Of a stretch of 64,000 nt of DNA, positions 17,560-26,066 are shown in pieces. The notes below the pieces were generated by a model, which was not told where the DNA came from, made no database searches, and saw nothing but the letters and a program-made list of their open reading frames with translations. The translations under genes were made by a program, and so were the position numbers. Every line of letters starts with the position of its first letter. Position 1 is the first letter of the stretch. Source of the DNA: Microvirga zambiensis WSM3693 (GTDB lineage Bacteria > Pseudomonadota > Alphaproteobacteria > Rhizobiales > Beijerinckiaceae); assembly GCF_016735695.1 (NCBI RefSeq), contig NZ_JAERQD010000024.1, forward strand, positions 27,216 through 91,215, read 5' to 3'.

Positions 17560-17697
17560 ATGGCTGGTAAATCACGCATCAGGCCGTCGTTCAAGAAGCA
17601 CACCCGCCGCTACAAGGAGGTGATTGCTCCAACCAAGGTGGTTGAGGGGATGAAGAAGCTCACCAAAAAGCGTCGTTACGCCAGCCGTCATGGATAG
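17560..17697 (+). CDS. Small, very basic protein, unknown
   Basis: A 45-residue frame with a good ribosome site (AAGGAG, eight bases before ATG 17560). The sequence ('MAGKSRIRPSFKKHTRRYKE', later 'GMKKLTKKRRYASRHG') is about one-third Lys/Arg/His, suggesting nucleic-acid or ribosome binding. I do not recognise a named family. The strong ribosome site and strong composition bias support it as a real gene. Confidence 0.5.
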   Translation: MAGKSRIRPSFKKHTRRYKEVIAPTKVVEGMKKLTKKRRYASRHG

Positions 17698-18786
17698 GAG
17701 GCAACATAATCGGCTGCCTGCATTCCTCTGTTGCTCATTGAGCCCAGTATGTCGCGTTGGTGTGTGATCGTGGACGGATACGTCTCACGCTCATAAGAAG
17801 CGGGTGATTTTGGCAAGGAGAGCCGAGCTGCACTGATCGTGGAAATGCCCCCGAAGATGGTAGGGCGTTCACGCGATGTTGGAGCATGGGCCAGCCGCTC
17901 CCATGGGTTGGTCCGCTGCGTGCGAGCATCACGTGAGCTGGAAACCAGCGATGGACCACTGCTGCAGGCAGCGATGCCCAGGACTTGGAGAGAACATTCA
18001 TCTCCCTAAAGTCCGGGAGACTGCACACATGCGTTCAGCGCAGCCCTTTTATGAGGCGGGGTGCATTGCAAAGAGGCGCGATGCCGCCGATATCAGCTGC
18101 GGCTGATTTCAACGCGGCATCGCCTTCTTCCTCCCGGCGCTGTCGTATCGGCCGTTCCCTCTGGAAGGTTTTGACTTTCTCGGACCTTAACTTTCGCCGG
18201 GCCTCGTGCCCGGCCTTTTCTTTTCGGCCCATCCGGCTAGTGACGGCCTTTTAGCGAAAGGCCAGCGAACAGACACTGCGACTTTAGTTGGCTTCGTCGG
18301 ACGCCTGCAAAGTTCCGCAGCAATCCGTTCTGCGTCGTTCCCCAGCAGAAATGCAGAGGGGAGCAAGGAGGGCAGGCGATGGACCGCCTTCCGAAGGCCG
18401 TATCCCCTTGACTGCTTTCGGTCTGCGGTCAGGGGAGACAGTTCTGGCGATCCCTGTCACGCGCATCATGAGCCGCTGAACAGAGCCATCGTCATGCGTC
18501 CCAAGCGCACACGACATTTCGGCTTTGTCGGGAATGATGTTGCATCGACTGCGGAAGCATGCACGATAGTCGACGTCGCGGTGGAATGCTGCACGAGCCG
18601 GGAAGTGCTGGGACCGTGCGCCCGATGGTCAAATTACCAAATTCCTGCTCTAAGCCCTGTTAACTTTCACATGCAGGTCGAGATCGACTGGGTGGATGAA
18701 GACGTCAAGGCTGCCAGCCTTTCGTCTGACGCCGGGTGTCCACTCCCCCAATGCTCAACACCTGGAAGGTAACTGGAGCCTCTCCA
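17698..18786. other. Long stretch without a recognised gene; contains one terminator
   Basis: About 1.1 kb with only overlapping, low-quality open frames on both strands. The one clear element is a hairpin followed by a T-rich run at 18196-18224. The stretch could hold a small RNA ending there or remnants of degraded genes; neither can be shown from the sequence alone. Confidence 0.5.
18196..18224 (+). terminator. Rho-independent terminator
   Basis: A perfect 7-bp stem GCCGGGC / GCCCGGC around a CTCGT loop is followed by CTTTTCTTTT. It ends a plus-strand transcript, but no recognised gene lies just upstream; the nearest plus-strand gene ends 500 bp earlier. It may mark the end of an unannotated RNA. 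Confidence 0.75.
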
Positions 18787-20013
18787 ATGGTCGATGTTGT
18801 CGCCCCATCGCCGCGAACCAAGCGCGATACCAGGCTGCGCACCCTCGCGCTCATCTCGGCGGCCCATTGGGTCAGTCACTTTCATATGCTCGTGCTGCCG
18901 ATGCTCTTTCCGTTTCTCAAGACGGCTCTCGATATCGACTACATTGACCTCGGCTTCGTGCTGACAGTGTTCGCAGTTGTCTCGGCGCTCACGCAGGCGC
19001 CAGCGGGCTATCTCGTCGATCACTTTGGCGCGCGTAAGATTCTCCTGATCGGACTTTGCCTTGGCGGGGCTGCGCTGGGCCTCATCGGGTTGCATCTGAG
19101 CTACCCAATCTTGGTCACAAGCGCGGTTTTGCTTGGACTCGCTAACAGCGTCTATCACCCCGCGGACTACGCGATTCTCGACGCCCATATGGATGAGGCC
19201 CGGATGGGTCGCGCCTTTTCGATCCACACCTTTGCCGGCTATCTCGGTGGTGCGATGGCGCCCATGATCGTTGCGGCGCTGATGACAACGCTCAGCGGCA
19301 GCACCGCGCTGATCATGTGCGGTGCGACCGGACCGCTCGTGGCGGCTTCGCTGCTGGTATTCGACGTTCCGGAGGCGGGGGCAAATCGCCGGAAGGATGG
19401 AAGCGGCCGCGCATCACAGCGGTCCATCATCACGCCGACCCTCATCTTGCTGACCATCTTCTTCACGCTGCTCGGTCTCTCCACCTCCGGCATCAGCAAT
19501 TTCGGTGTCGTGGCGCTGATGAATGGCTTTAGCGCCTCATTCTCGACGGCTAATGTCGCGCTGACTGCTTATCTCGCGGCAAGCGCAACAGGCGTGCTTG
19601 CCGGCGGGTTCCTGGCTGATCGTACGGATCGGCATTCCCATGTCGCAGTGATTTGCTTTGGCATCAATGCTGCCGTTTTGCTGTTGGTTGCATTGGTCGC
19701 GCTGCCACCTGCGCTGCTCACGATCACCATGGCTGCCGCAGGCTTCCTTGGCGGAATGATCGCTCCATCGCGCGACATGCTTGTCCGCAAAGCCGCGCCA
19801 GAGGGTGCGGCCGGACGCGCCTTCGGCATTGTCTCGACCGGATTCAATTTCAGCGGCATCTTGAGCCCTCTGCTGTTCGGCTGGATTATGGACCAGAGCC
19901 TGCCGCGCTGGGTGTTCGGCGTCTCCGCACTTTTCATGGTTCTCACGGTCGTGCTCGCGCTCTTCACCGAGCGCAAGAGAGAGCCGGATCACGCGCGCGT
20001 GGGGACCGTGTGA
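18787..20013 (+). CDS. MFS transporter (Fsr/YfcJ-like drug or metabolite exporter)
   Basis: A major-facilitator protein of about 408 residues with twelve predicted spans. The loop 2-3 signature is 'AGYLVDHFGARKILLIGLCL', and the symmetrical copy in the second half is 'FLADRTDRHSHVAVICFG'. The text 'AAHWVSHFHMLVLPMLFPFL' near the N-terminus and 'MIAPSRDMLVRKAAPEGAAG' in the C-terminal half is typical of the fosmidomycin-resistance-like subgroup. The start at 18787 is preferred (GGAG about ten bases upstream); in-frame starts at 18736 and 18751 are possible. It stands alone, so its substrate is not indicated. Confidence 0.87.
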   Translation: MVDVVAPSPRTKRDTRLRTLALISAAHWVSHFHMLVLPMLFPFLKTALDIDYIDLGFVLTVFAVVSALTQAPAGYLVDHFGARKILLIGLCLGGAALGLIGLHLSYPILVTSAVLLGLANSVYHPADYAILDAHMDEARMGRAFSIHTFAGYLGGAMAPMIVAALMTTLSGSTALIMCGATGPLVAASLLVFDVPEAGANRRKDGSGRASQRSIITPTLILLTIFFTLLGLSTSGISNFGVVALMNGFSASFSTANVALTAYLAASATGVLAGGFLADRTDRHSHVAVICFGINAAVLLLVALVALPPALLTITMAAAGFLGGMIAPSRDMLVRKAAPEGAAGRAFGIVSTGFNFSGILSPLLFGWIMDQSLPRWVFGVSALFMVLTVVLALFTERKREPDHARVGTV

Positions 20014-20181
20014 CAGGGGCCATTGAGCACTGGCAGCTGGCAAAAGCCATTCATCGCGGCGTCATGAGGTTGTCATCGAGCCGCTTTAGGCAAGCCCGTG
20101 ACCGGTTGGCCTGAGGGACACGACAGGCACGGATGCAATGCCGTCCTTGTCACCTCACGCAGCATGACAAGCCCGGTCGGA

Positions 20182-20289
20182 TCATCCAGGAACCTTACTG
20201 GCGACACTGGCCGCCGCCTCGGGGCTAATGCCGATCTCCATGAGACGGACGATCAGATCGATCAAGCTGTTGATAGTTCGGGCCGACAT
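20182..20289 (-). CDS. 35-residue protein related to the C-terminus of the 39.2-kb protein
   Basis: The minus-strand frame from ATG 20289 reads 'MSARTINSLIDLIVRLMEIG' then 'ISPEAAASVASKVPG'. The second half matches the tail of the protein at 39218-39538 ('LMEVGFSPEAAAQIASKVPV') at most positions. The fold would be two short helices. The ribosome site is weak, so it may be a shortened copy of that family rather than a live gene. It lies beside the repeated block described at 20859-20979, mirroring the order at 39.2-40.4 kb. Confidence 0.45.
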   Translation of the reverse strand: MSARTINSLIDLIVRLMEIGISPEAAASVASKVPG

Positions 20290-20348
20290 GGAACTCTGGC
20301 AGGCCCTGATCGTGTTGCTCTCCGATCCATGGATCGGATATCAGAGCC

Positions 20349-20564
20349 ATGCCTGAGATCAGCGAACCCTCACAGCGCACCCGAACCACCCTGTTCAAGC
20401 TCCGGGCACGGCAATGCCGTTTCATTGTCTCGGACGATGGGTCCGAAGCGATCTTTTGCGGCGGTCAGGCACAGGAGGGATCGAGCTGGTGCCCATGGCA
20501 CCGGCGCCTGGTCTACACAAAGCCTCTCATGGCTGGATCTGGTGCCGGGAAACGCACGACTTGA
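20349..20564 (+). CDS. Short GcrA-like zinc-domain protein
   Basis: A 71-residue protein whose core ('KLRARQCRFIVSDDGSEAIF', then 'CGGQAQEGSSWCPWHRRLVY') resembles the C-terminal part of GcrA, the alphaproteobacterial cell-cycle regulator that binds sigma-70 RNA polymerase at methylated promoters. Candidate zinc ligands are C23, C37, C48 and H51. The N-terminal helix-turn-helix of real GcrA is missing, so it is a C-terminal-domain-only relative or a truncated copy. Such short forms may occur in phage or island DNA. Confidence 0.6.
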   Translation: MPEISEPSQRTRTTLFKLRARQCRFIVSDDGSEAIFCGGQAQEGSSWCPWHRRLVYTKPLMAGSGAGKRTT

Positions 20565-20778
20565 GCGGTGTGGTCATGCGCCGTCCCGCATCGCCCAGCA
20601 GCTCCTCAGAGGCAGGGTTGTCCTCTGCTGACAAGGGCAGGGAAGCCCATCCTTCTGAGGACCCCATTGCTCCGGATAGCCCGCAAGAGTGATACAGAAT
20701 CCCTGCTACCTGAGGTAACACTTGCCCCAGATGCTGTGCCCGAAGACCTGCCCGAAGCGGCCAGCCTCAAGGATCCTC

Positions 20779-20858
20779 ATGTCATCCCGGGAACGCACCT
20801 ACAAGATATTCCGCAACAAGCGGCCGGATCTCATCTGTGCCGTGCCGGAGGACCGCCT
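20779..20858 (+). pseudogene. 5' fragment of a small hypothetical gene, cut at repeat boundary
   Basis: The frame from ATG 20779 begins 'MSSRERTYKIFRNKRPDLIC' and 'AVPEDR', which reads like the start of a small conserved protein. At 20859 it runs into the repeated block, where the same frame becomes nonsense. The junction between this fragment and the repeat looks like a recombination breakpoint. Confidence 0.35.
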
Positions 20859-20979
20859 TGGATTGACAGGAGTGATGCAAAGGGACCACCTTTCCGAGCG
20901 GGGGCGCCATGAGGATGGCTGCGATGGACCAGTTCGATCACATCCTGAATTGGAAGCTTAAGCAGGGCTCACACACCTT
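20859..20979 (+). repeat. Direct repeat copy 1 (~121 bp; partner at 39793-39912)
   Basis: This block begins TGGATTGACAGGAGTGATGC and ends ...GCTCACACACCTT. It matches 39793-39912 in the same orientation except for four substitutions and one single-base gap just before the ATG. It contains the ribosome site region and first ~24 codons of the gene that is complete at 39842. The two copies bracket about 19 kb. Confidence 0.9.
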
Positions 20980-21097
20980 GGAACCTCCACCTTGCCACGG
21001 CACACCCCCAATGCGCACTTCCGAGGAAAAGATCATTTTCCTTGTGCCGACAAATGATTACGAGGTCTCAACGTGCCGGCATCTCTTCGACTTTTGA
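20909..21097 (+). pseudogene. Truncated copy of the conserved hypothetical gene at 39842
   Basis: It starts 'MRMAAMDQFDHILNWKLKQG' exactly as the complete gene at 39842. After 'SHT' (20979) the identity ends and unrelated residues follow to a stop at 21097. The intact gene continues with 'FPGQDGGTCINEAA' at this point. This is therefore a 5' fragment left by recombination, unlikely to encode a working product. Confidence 0.8.
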
Positions 21098-21119
21098 TGG
21101 TTACCGTAGACGACTAGAA

Positions 21120-22067
21120 TTATGCGGCAAGATTCTCTCTCCATTGAAGTCTCCTGATATCGTCCACGGACAGCTCGACATCCTGGGCCTGAAAGAGTTC
21201 GCGAAGCTGGGTTTCATCTCTGGCGCTGACAAGGGGCACAACCCGGATCGGGCGGGTTTGGAACCATGCGAGCGCGACGGCGGCTGGTGCCACGCCGTAT
21301 TTCCGAGCGATATCGTTTAGGGCATATTGCAGGCGCGGAGTGCGCGCATCGTCAAGGAGCGCTTCAATCTTCGCCGTATGGTCTGTCCGAATCTGGGGGT
21401 CGACATATTTCCCGCTCAGGAAACCCGATTTCAGTCCGTGGAAACCCAACACGTTAACATTAGGATCCACTGACAGTTCGGGATAGAGAGTTTCGAAGCG
21501 CTCATGATCGACGATATTGTACTCGTGTTGAAAGAAAGAAATCGGCGTAAATCCACGATCGCGTATCAGTCTCTGCGCTTCCGCGAGCCGCTTTGGCTCT
21601 ATCCAGCAATAGCCAAGCGACCGGACGACACCTTGCTGAACCAGACCATCCAATGTCTGAAGGGTCTCCAGAAGAGAGGTGTTCGGGTCGTCTCTGTGGA
21701 TGTAATAGGTGTCCAGATAGTCAGTCTTCAGACGTTTGAGGCTGCCTTCGATCGCGCGTAGTATCGTGTCGCGTCGCGGATTGTCGTAGCCGCTCGCCCG
21801 CCCCACTTTCGAGGCGATTAGCACGTCCTTTCTGCGCCCCGACTGGGCAAGCCATTCGCCAAGCAAGGCTTCAGATCGACCGGCTGCTCCACCCGCAACC
21901 CAGTCGGTGTAGTTATCAGCGGTATCAATGGCTTTCCCGCCGGCATCCAGAAACGCTTCCATAAGTGCGCCGACTGTCTCGCGCGGAACCGTCCAGCCAA
22001 TGATACTGCCGCCGAAAACGAAGGGCCCGAGATCGTCGAGCGCTGGGAGGCTATCGTTTGTTGCCAT
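21120..22067 (-). CDS. Aldo/keto reductase
   Basis: A 315-residue NAD(P)H-dependent aldo/keto reductase, cytosolic. Numbered from the ATG at 22067, the catalytic tetrad is D48 and Y53 ('AIDTADNYTDW'), K87 ('IASKVG') and H124 ('YYIHRDD'). The C-terminal NADP-binding segment is 'RVVPLVSARDETQLRE'. A start three codons earlier (22076) overlaps the preceding stop; the one at 22067 has GAGGGA nine bases upstream. It is the last gene of the minus-strand operon beginning at 31174 and may reduce an aldehyde or ketone released by the monooxygenases upstream. The substrate is unknown. Confidence 0.9.
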   Translation of the reverse strand: MATNDSLPALDDLGPFVFGGSIIGWTVPRETVGALMEAFLDAGGKAIDTADNYTDWVAGGAAGRSEALLGEWLAQSGRRKDVLIASKVGRASGYDNPRRDTILRAIEGSLKRLKTDYLDTYYIHRDDPNTSLLETLQTLDGLVQQGVVRSLGYCWIEPKRLAEAQRLIRDRGFTPISFFQHEYNIVDHERFETLYPELSVDPNVNVLGFHGLKSGFLSGKYVDPQIRTDHTAKIEALLDDARTPRLQYALNDIARKYGVAPAAVALAWFQTRPIRVVPLVSARDETQLRELFQAQDVELSVDDIRRLQWRENLAA

Positions 22068-22069
22068 GC

Positions 22070-23353
22070 TCAACATTCCCTCAAGACGCGTTCACGTAGA
22101 GTTTCGTCGTGGTAGGCTTTCGCATAGACGCCCCAATCCTGTAGCACAGGGACCACCAAACGAACGAACGGCTCAAGCCAATGCGGCGCGCTATGCGGCG
22201 CAATCACGAAGCCGTCCGTTGCGCGCAGATCCACGAGGCGGCGCAGTTCAGTCGCGACTTCGACAGGGCTTCCCATGATGTAGTGTGTACCTGCGGCAAA
22301 GATCAGCGTCTCGCGCAACGGCGCACCGCCTCTCTCGGCGGAGATACGTCTTAGTCGTGCGACAGCTTTATCTGCGGGGCCGTCCAGGTAGAGGCCATAA
22401 GATAACCCTAACTTGACGACGTGCCCCTCCGTCGGCGACTCTTCGGGCAGCGGACCTTCTGGGTCGAGTTCGGCAAAGCGCTTGCCCCAGATTTGCTCGG
22501 CGTAGCTCCGGACCTGACGGTCATGGAGCTGATAACGCAGGAGAGATTTGTGGCGCTCCAACGCGTCCTCGGCCGAATTGCCGACCAGAATGGCAAGGCG
22601 CGAATAGATCTTGAAGGTGTCAGGCTGCCGACCATGGTGCTTCAGGCGGTCGTGAATGTCCTTATAGAAAGCCGGTCCATTCACCTCGTCGGAGTAATGC
22701 GTGTACATTCCATCCGCGTAAGAAGTGGCGAGATCGCGGCTATGGCCCGAGTCACCTGCTTGAATTGTAAAAGGAGCACCTTGGCGATTGGGAGGCAGCA
22801 GCCTCTCCGGTTGATCATAGTGCGCGAATCCGTGCTGTGGGCCAACGCCCTCTCCGCCAAGGGCCTGAAGCACATAGTGAACGATGTCGAGCCCAAGCAC
22901 ATAGCGATCCACGTCCTTCTCGCGGACTGCCTTCGGGCGATGGTTGACATGGGCGTGGGGATTACCGCCAAGAACGACGTTCCATCCCGAACGGCCATTC
23001 GTGAGGATGTCAAAGGTATGCAGACGGCGGGCCAGATCGTAGGGTAAATTGTTGCCGGTGTTGATCGTGGCAACGAAGCCAAGATCTGGATAGAGCGAGG
23101 CCAGATAGCTTTGGGTCACCAGATTGTCGAGGCGGCCCATCACGCGAAATTCTGGAACGCCTTTTTCCCCCATAGGTAGCGCGGCAGTTTCAGCTTGAAA
23201 ATAGAAATCGAACAGTCCTTCTCGGTAAACCGCGGCCACCTTGCGAAACGAGTCTTCGGTGTTCAATTCGTCGGCAAGGTCAGGATGCCAAATTTCAAAC
23301 GGGTCTTCGGCATTGTACTGTGCAGCGATGCGGACGCGGCGACGATCAGCCAT
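22070..23353 (-). CDS. Luciferase-like FMN-dependent monooxygenase (NtaA/SnaA/DszA family)
   Basis: A 427-residue TIM-barrel flavin monooxygenase. Typical family text includes 'ARRLHTFDILTNGRSGWNVV' (the FMN phosphate-binding region), 'QAGDSGHSRDLA' and the closing 'DGFVIAPHSAPHWLEPFVRL'. These enzymes use FMNH2 from a separate reductase and O2 to cleave C-S, C-N or similar bonds. I start it at 23353 (MADRRRVRIAAQ), which overlaps the previous stop by a few bases; an upstream ATG would add 27 unlikely residues. Its operon carries a peptide-type importer, so the substrate is probably an imported organosulfur or amine compound. Confidence 0.9.
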   Translation of the reverse strand: MADRRRVRIAAQYNAEDPFEIWHPDLADELNTEDSFRKVAAVYREGLFDFYFQAETAALPMGEKGVPEFRVMGRLDNLVTQSYLASLYPDLGFVATINTGNNLPYDLARRLHTFDILTNGRSGWNVVLGGNPHAHVNHRPKAVREKDVDRYVLGLDIVHYVLQALGGEGVGPQHGFAHYDQPERLLPPNRQGAPFTIQAGDSGHSRDLATSYADGMYTHYSDEVNGPAFYKDIHDRLKHHGRQPDTFKIYSRLAILVGNSAEDALERHKSLLRYQLHDRQVRSYAEQIWGKRFAELDPEGPLPEESPTEGHVVKLGLSYGLYLDGPADKAVARLRRISAERGGAPLRETLIFAAGTHYIMGSPVEVATELRRLVDLRATDGFVIAPHSAPHWLEPFVRLVVPVLQDWGVYAKAYHDETLRERVLREC

Positions 23354-24242
23354 GATGCGCTTCCTGTTCTCTGTGGGTTTCCACGCGCGTGGGACCGAAA
23401 AGTTCGCCGAGTTGCTGTGGCTTTGAAGAAGCATCAGTCAGAGCGCCGGGCGTGAGCCCCTTCACGAACAAAACAAAAGCCCGCCAATCGGTGATCGTCA
23501 CAGGCACATCGATCAGTTGCCCTATCGCCCCTGTGTCAGCGGCTCCCGTCGCGAAGCTCGCCGCGTTGAGCCGTTGGATCCATCGGCCCTGCTGAGGCGG
23601 TCTCTCACTGACCACCGCGGCTGCCTGAGTTCGAACAGACGCGTGCAAGGGATGATCAGTGACCAAAAGCACAGGTCGGTCCTGCACGGCGCGCGGCGTG
23701 GGAAGCGAGCCTCGAACAGCGAAATGTGCGCCCTTATGGTTCGCCTCACGCAACAGCGATCGCTCGAGATAGAGATTCTCTTCCCATCGCCGTGCGAGTG
23801 CACCTTTCTCCCAGGAGTTCCACAGTTTTCCAATGACCTCGAAGAACTCAGCGACAAACGATGCGTCCAGCGTTGTGTTCGCGTAGCCGACATCCTGCTT
23901 ACCCTGAGGCTCGCCGAGCGCGAGGAGACCTGCACGCCCGCCCGACAGGATGTCGAGCGACGTCAATGCGCGTGCGATCAGGTAAGGATCGGAGCGGTAC
24001 AGATCGACTTCTGAGACGAGGCCGATCCGTTCGAGTCGCGCTGCGGCGGAGGACGCGACAAGAACGGCGTAGTAATCCTCCTCCGCTTGATCGCCAATGA
24101 CGTCGCGGATCACCAGATAGTCGATGGTGTCGAGGTCGGTCGCCTGTAGCGGCGCAGGTAAGTCCGCGAAAAGGCGGAGGGCCTGGCCAGCGCTGACGCT
24201 CAAACCAAGCGTCCGCCGCATGTTGGGATTTAAAGCCGCCAT
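23346..24242 (-). CDS. Short luciferase-like protein, probable partner of the next monooxygenase
   Basis: A 298-residue protein with luciferase-like features ('LIARALTSLDILSGGRAGLL' matches the region that reads '[18 protein letters not shown]' in full-length members). It is ~130-150 residues shorter than the family norm, and the insertion-loop and C-terminal helices are reduced. The FMN phosphate residues look altered ('GGRAGLLALGE'). It overlaps the full-length monooxygenase gene by 8 bp. A non-catalytic partner, as LuxB is to LuxA, is one reading; a degenerate paralogue is another. Confidence 0.75.
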   Translation of the reverse strand: MAALNPNMRRTLGLSVSAGQALRLFADLPAPLQATDLDTIDYLVIRDVIGDQAEEDYYAVLVASSAAARLERIGLVSEVDLYRSDPYLIARALTSLDILSGGRAGLLALGEPQGKQDVGYANTTLDASFVAEFFEVIGKLWNSWEKGALARRWEENLYLERSLLREANHKGAHFAVRGSLPTPRAVQDRPVLLVTDHPLHASVRTQAAAVVSERPPQQGRWIQRLNAASFATGAADTGAIGQLIDVPVTITDWRAFVLFVKGLTPGALTDASSKPQQLGELFGPTRVETHREQEAHHG

Positions 24243-24263
24243 AGTACAGTCAGCTCCTTGGAA

Positions 24264-24857
24264 TCAGCGGTTGGCTTGGAACGCCTCAATATCGGGTTTA
24301 ATTCCTAGCGCATTGTTGATCCGGTTGCTGAAATTGAAATAGGCGGCTACGGCCGCTGCGTCGAAGATCTCCCGCTCAGTCAGTCCGGCAGAGCGGAGTG
24401 TGTCGATATCCCCGGCGACGATCTCCTCCGGCGCGGTCGTAATCTTGCGAGCATAATCAGCAAGCGCGCGGTGTCGTTGCGAAAGTTCCACGTGGCGGTC
24501 ATTGATCTCGAGACGGGCGACCAGAACGGGATCGCCCGTCAGATCGCGTAGCATGGCGCCGTGTACGAACAGACATGGAGCGCAGCGGTTCTGCGCACTT
24601 ACGACGACCGCGATCAGTTCTCGGTCGAGATCCGAAAGCGAGATGCTTGGCGCCCGCTGCACGGCGTGGCTCAACCTGTCCTGAGCCACTGCCAGGTGCG
24701 GGTTGACCGCGGTGACAAGCTGACTATTGCGCACGTGACCAAATCGCTCCTGCGTACGCTCGAAGATGTCAGCCACCTCCGGAGTCACTTCGGCCTCAGG
24801 CAACTCAAGCCAGCTCGTATGGAGCTTTGCTGCGTGTAGAAGTGTTTCCGCGCCCAT
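24264..24857 (-). CDS. AhpD-like/carboxymuconolactone decarboxylase family protein
   Basis: A 197-residue all-helical protein of the peroxidase-related AhpD class. The redox motif is C92-A-P-C95 with H99 ('NRCAPCLFVHGAML'). AhpD-like enzymes use the CxxC pair for alkylhydroperoxide or disulfide reduction. Start 24857 makes an ATGA overlap with the dipeptidase-like gene; an upstream start would add 20 residues. Within a flavin-monooxygenase operon it may remove peroxide leaking from reduced flavin. A second AhpD-like gene occurs at 34143. Confidence 0.85.
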   Translation of the reverse strand: MGAETLLHAAKLHTSWLELPEAEVTPEVADIFERTQERFGHVRNSQLVTAVNPHLAVAQDRLSHAVQRAPSISLSDLDRELIAVVVSAQNRCAPCLFVHGAMLRDLTGDPVLVARLEINDRHVELSQRHRALADYARKITTAPEEIVAGDIDTLRSAGLTEREIFDAAAVAAYFNFSNRINNALGIKPDIEAFQANR

Positions 24858-26056
24858 CACTTGCCTCCGCGACGCTGTTCGTTTTCGGTCAGGACTCGCA
24901 AGAAATTGCCGCCCCATAGCTTCTCGATCTGATCTTCGCTGTATCCGCGGCGCAGCAGTTCCTGCGTGACATTTTTGGCCTCCCCCACATGGGCATAGCC
25001 ACGCACCCCGCCACCATTGTTGAAGTCGGAGCTCAAGCCCACGTGGTCGATCCCCGCCACGCGAACGGCGTAGTCAACCGCGTCCAACCAGTCGATCAGG
25101 CTAGCGAATTCGAAACGACGGTGCGAGAACTTGCGGTAACCTGCCTGGAACCGCGCAAAATCCTCGGAGCTGAGGACGGCACGGGGGTTTTCCTTGCCGG
25201 GTGTGAGACCGAAGGGTGCGAAGACGTCTTCTTGAAAGGCCTTCTGACTGCCATCACGATCTCGCAGATATGACGTGAACGCGACGATATGGGCCACGCC
25301 ACCTTTGTCTGCGATCGCCCGCAATTCGGCATTTGAGAGATTGCGCGGACTGTCGACGCGACCGCGAACGCCGGAATGTGAAGCGACGACCGGAGATTTG
25401 CTGACCGCCAGAACTTCGGCCACGCCTCGGGGTGAAAGCTGCGTCACGTCGGGTACAATGCCGAGTTCATTCATACGCGTAATAGCCTGTCGACCAAGTT
25501 CCGTTAGCCCGCCCGTAGCATCTGGGTCGTCACCGAACGATACATTGGGTCGCGAGGACGCTGCGAAGCTGTTGTTGCCGATATGAACAAGGCCAAGAAC
25601 TCTGACGCCCTTCTCATAGAAACGATCGATCTGGGTGATATCGGAGCCAAAGGCAACAGCGTTAACGTAGCTGAGAAGGATCGCCTGCTTCCCCTCCGCC
25701 ACAGCCTGTGCGATCTCGCTTGAGTTGCGAACAAACGTGAGTTTGTCGGGATGTGCGGCTACGAGGCGCGAGATTCCGTCAAACTTGCCGTCAATTTGCG
25801 CTCGGGCAATGGCCCGCCCCTCCGCTGTATTGGGCACGCCATCAGCGTAGAGCGCTACGACCGCAAGTTTGAGCCCGCCCCGCCGAAGCTTCGGCAAATC
25901 AAATTGGCCCTCGGTTTCCAATGTTGCATCATTGCCAAGTGTGTTGAAGCCATCCCGCACGTCGATATGCGCGTCAACGGTCAGGATACGACCGTGCAAC
26001 GCATCGACCTGTGCTTCGTCCAGCGTGTCGGCAAGCACGGGGCTTTGAACGCTCAT
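24857..26056 (-). CDS. Peptidase M19 (membrane dipeptidase)-like protein with altered metal site
   Basis: A 399-residue TIM-barrel amidohydrolase of the M19 renal-dipeptidase family. Start 26056 is chosen for its GAAGG ribosome site. The H30-x-D32 pair ('VDAHIDVRDGF') and H227 ('VVASHSGVRG') are present. However, the bridging glutamate expected in 'LIGxEN' is V131 ('LLSYVNAVAFG'), and the histidine expected in 'DVSH' is Q206 ('VPDVTQLSPRG'); late in the protein 'GxDFDG' reads 'SDFNNGG'. At least two of the five zinc ligands are thus replaced, so classical dinuclear dipeptidase activity is doubtful. It sits between the ABC transporter and the AhpD-like gene. Confidence 0.85.
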   Translation of the reverse strand: MSVQSPVLADTLDEAQVDALHGRILTVDAHIDVRDGFNTLGNDATLETEGQFDLPKLRRGGLKLAVVALYADGVPNTAEGRAIARAQIDGKFDGISRLVAAHPDKLTFVRNSSEIAQAVAEGKQAILLSYVNAVAFGSDITQIDRFYEKGVRVLGLVHIGNNSFAASSRPNVSFGDDPDATGGLTELGRQAITRMNELGIVPDVTQLSPRGVAEVLAVSKSPVVASHSGVRGRVDSPRNLSNAELRAIADKGGVAHIVAFTSYLRDRDGSQKAFQEDVFAPFGLTPGKENPRAVLSSEDFARFQAGYRKFSHRRFEFASLIDWLDAVDYAVRVAGIDHVGLSSDFNNGGGVRGYAHVGEAKNVTQELLRRGYSEDQIEKLWGGNFLRVLTENEQRRGGK

Positions 26057-26066
26057 TTTTATTCCT

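Noticed and set aside
17990..18010. Possible fourth promoter module (AGAACATTC)
   Set aside because: Only the half-site matches; there is no inverted partner and no TTGACA at the fixed distance.
18206..18772. Plus-strand 188-codon frame before the MFS gene
   Set aside because: Runs through a terminator hairpin, lacks a ribosome site and reads as random sequence.
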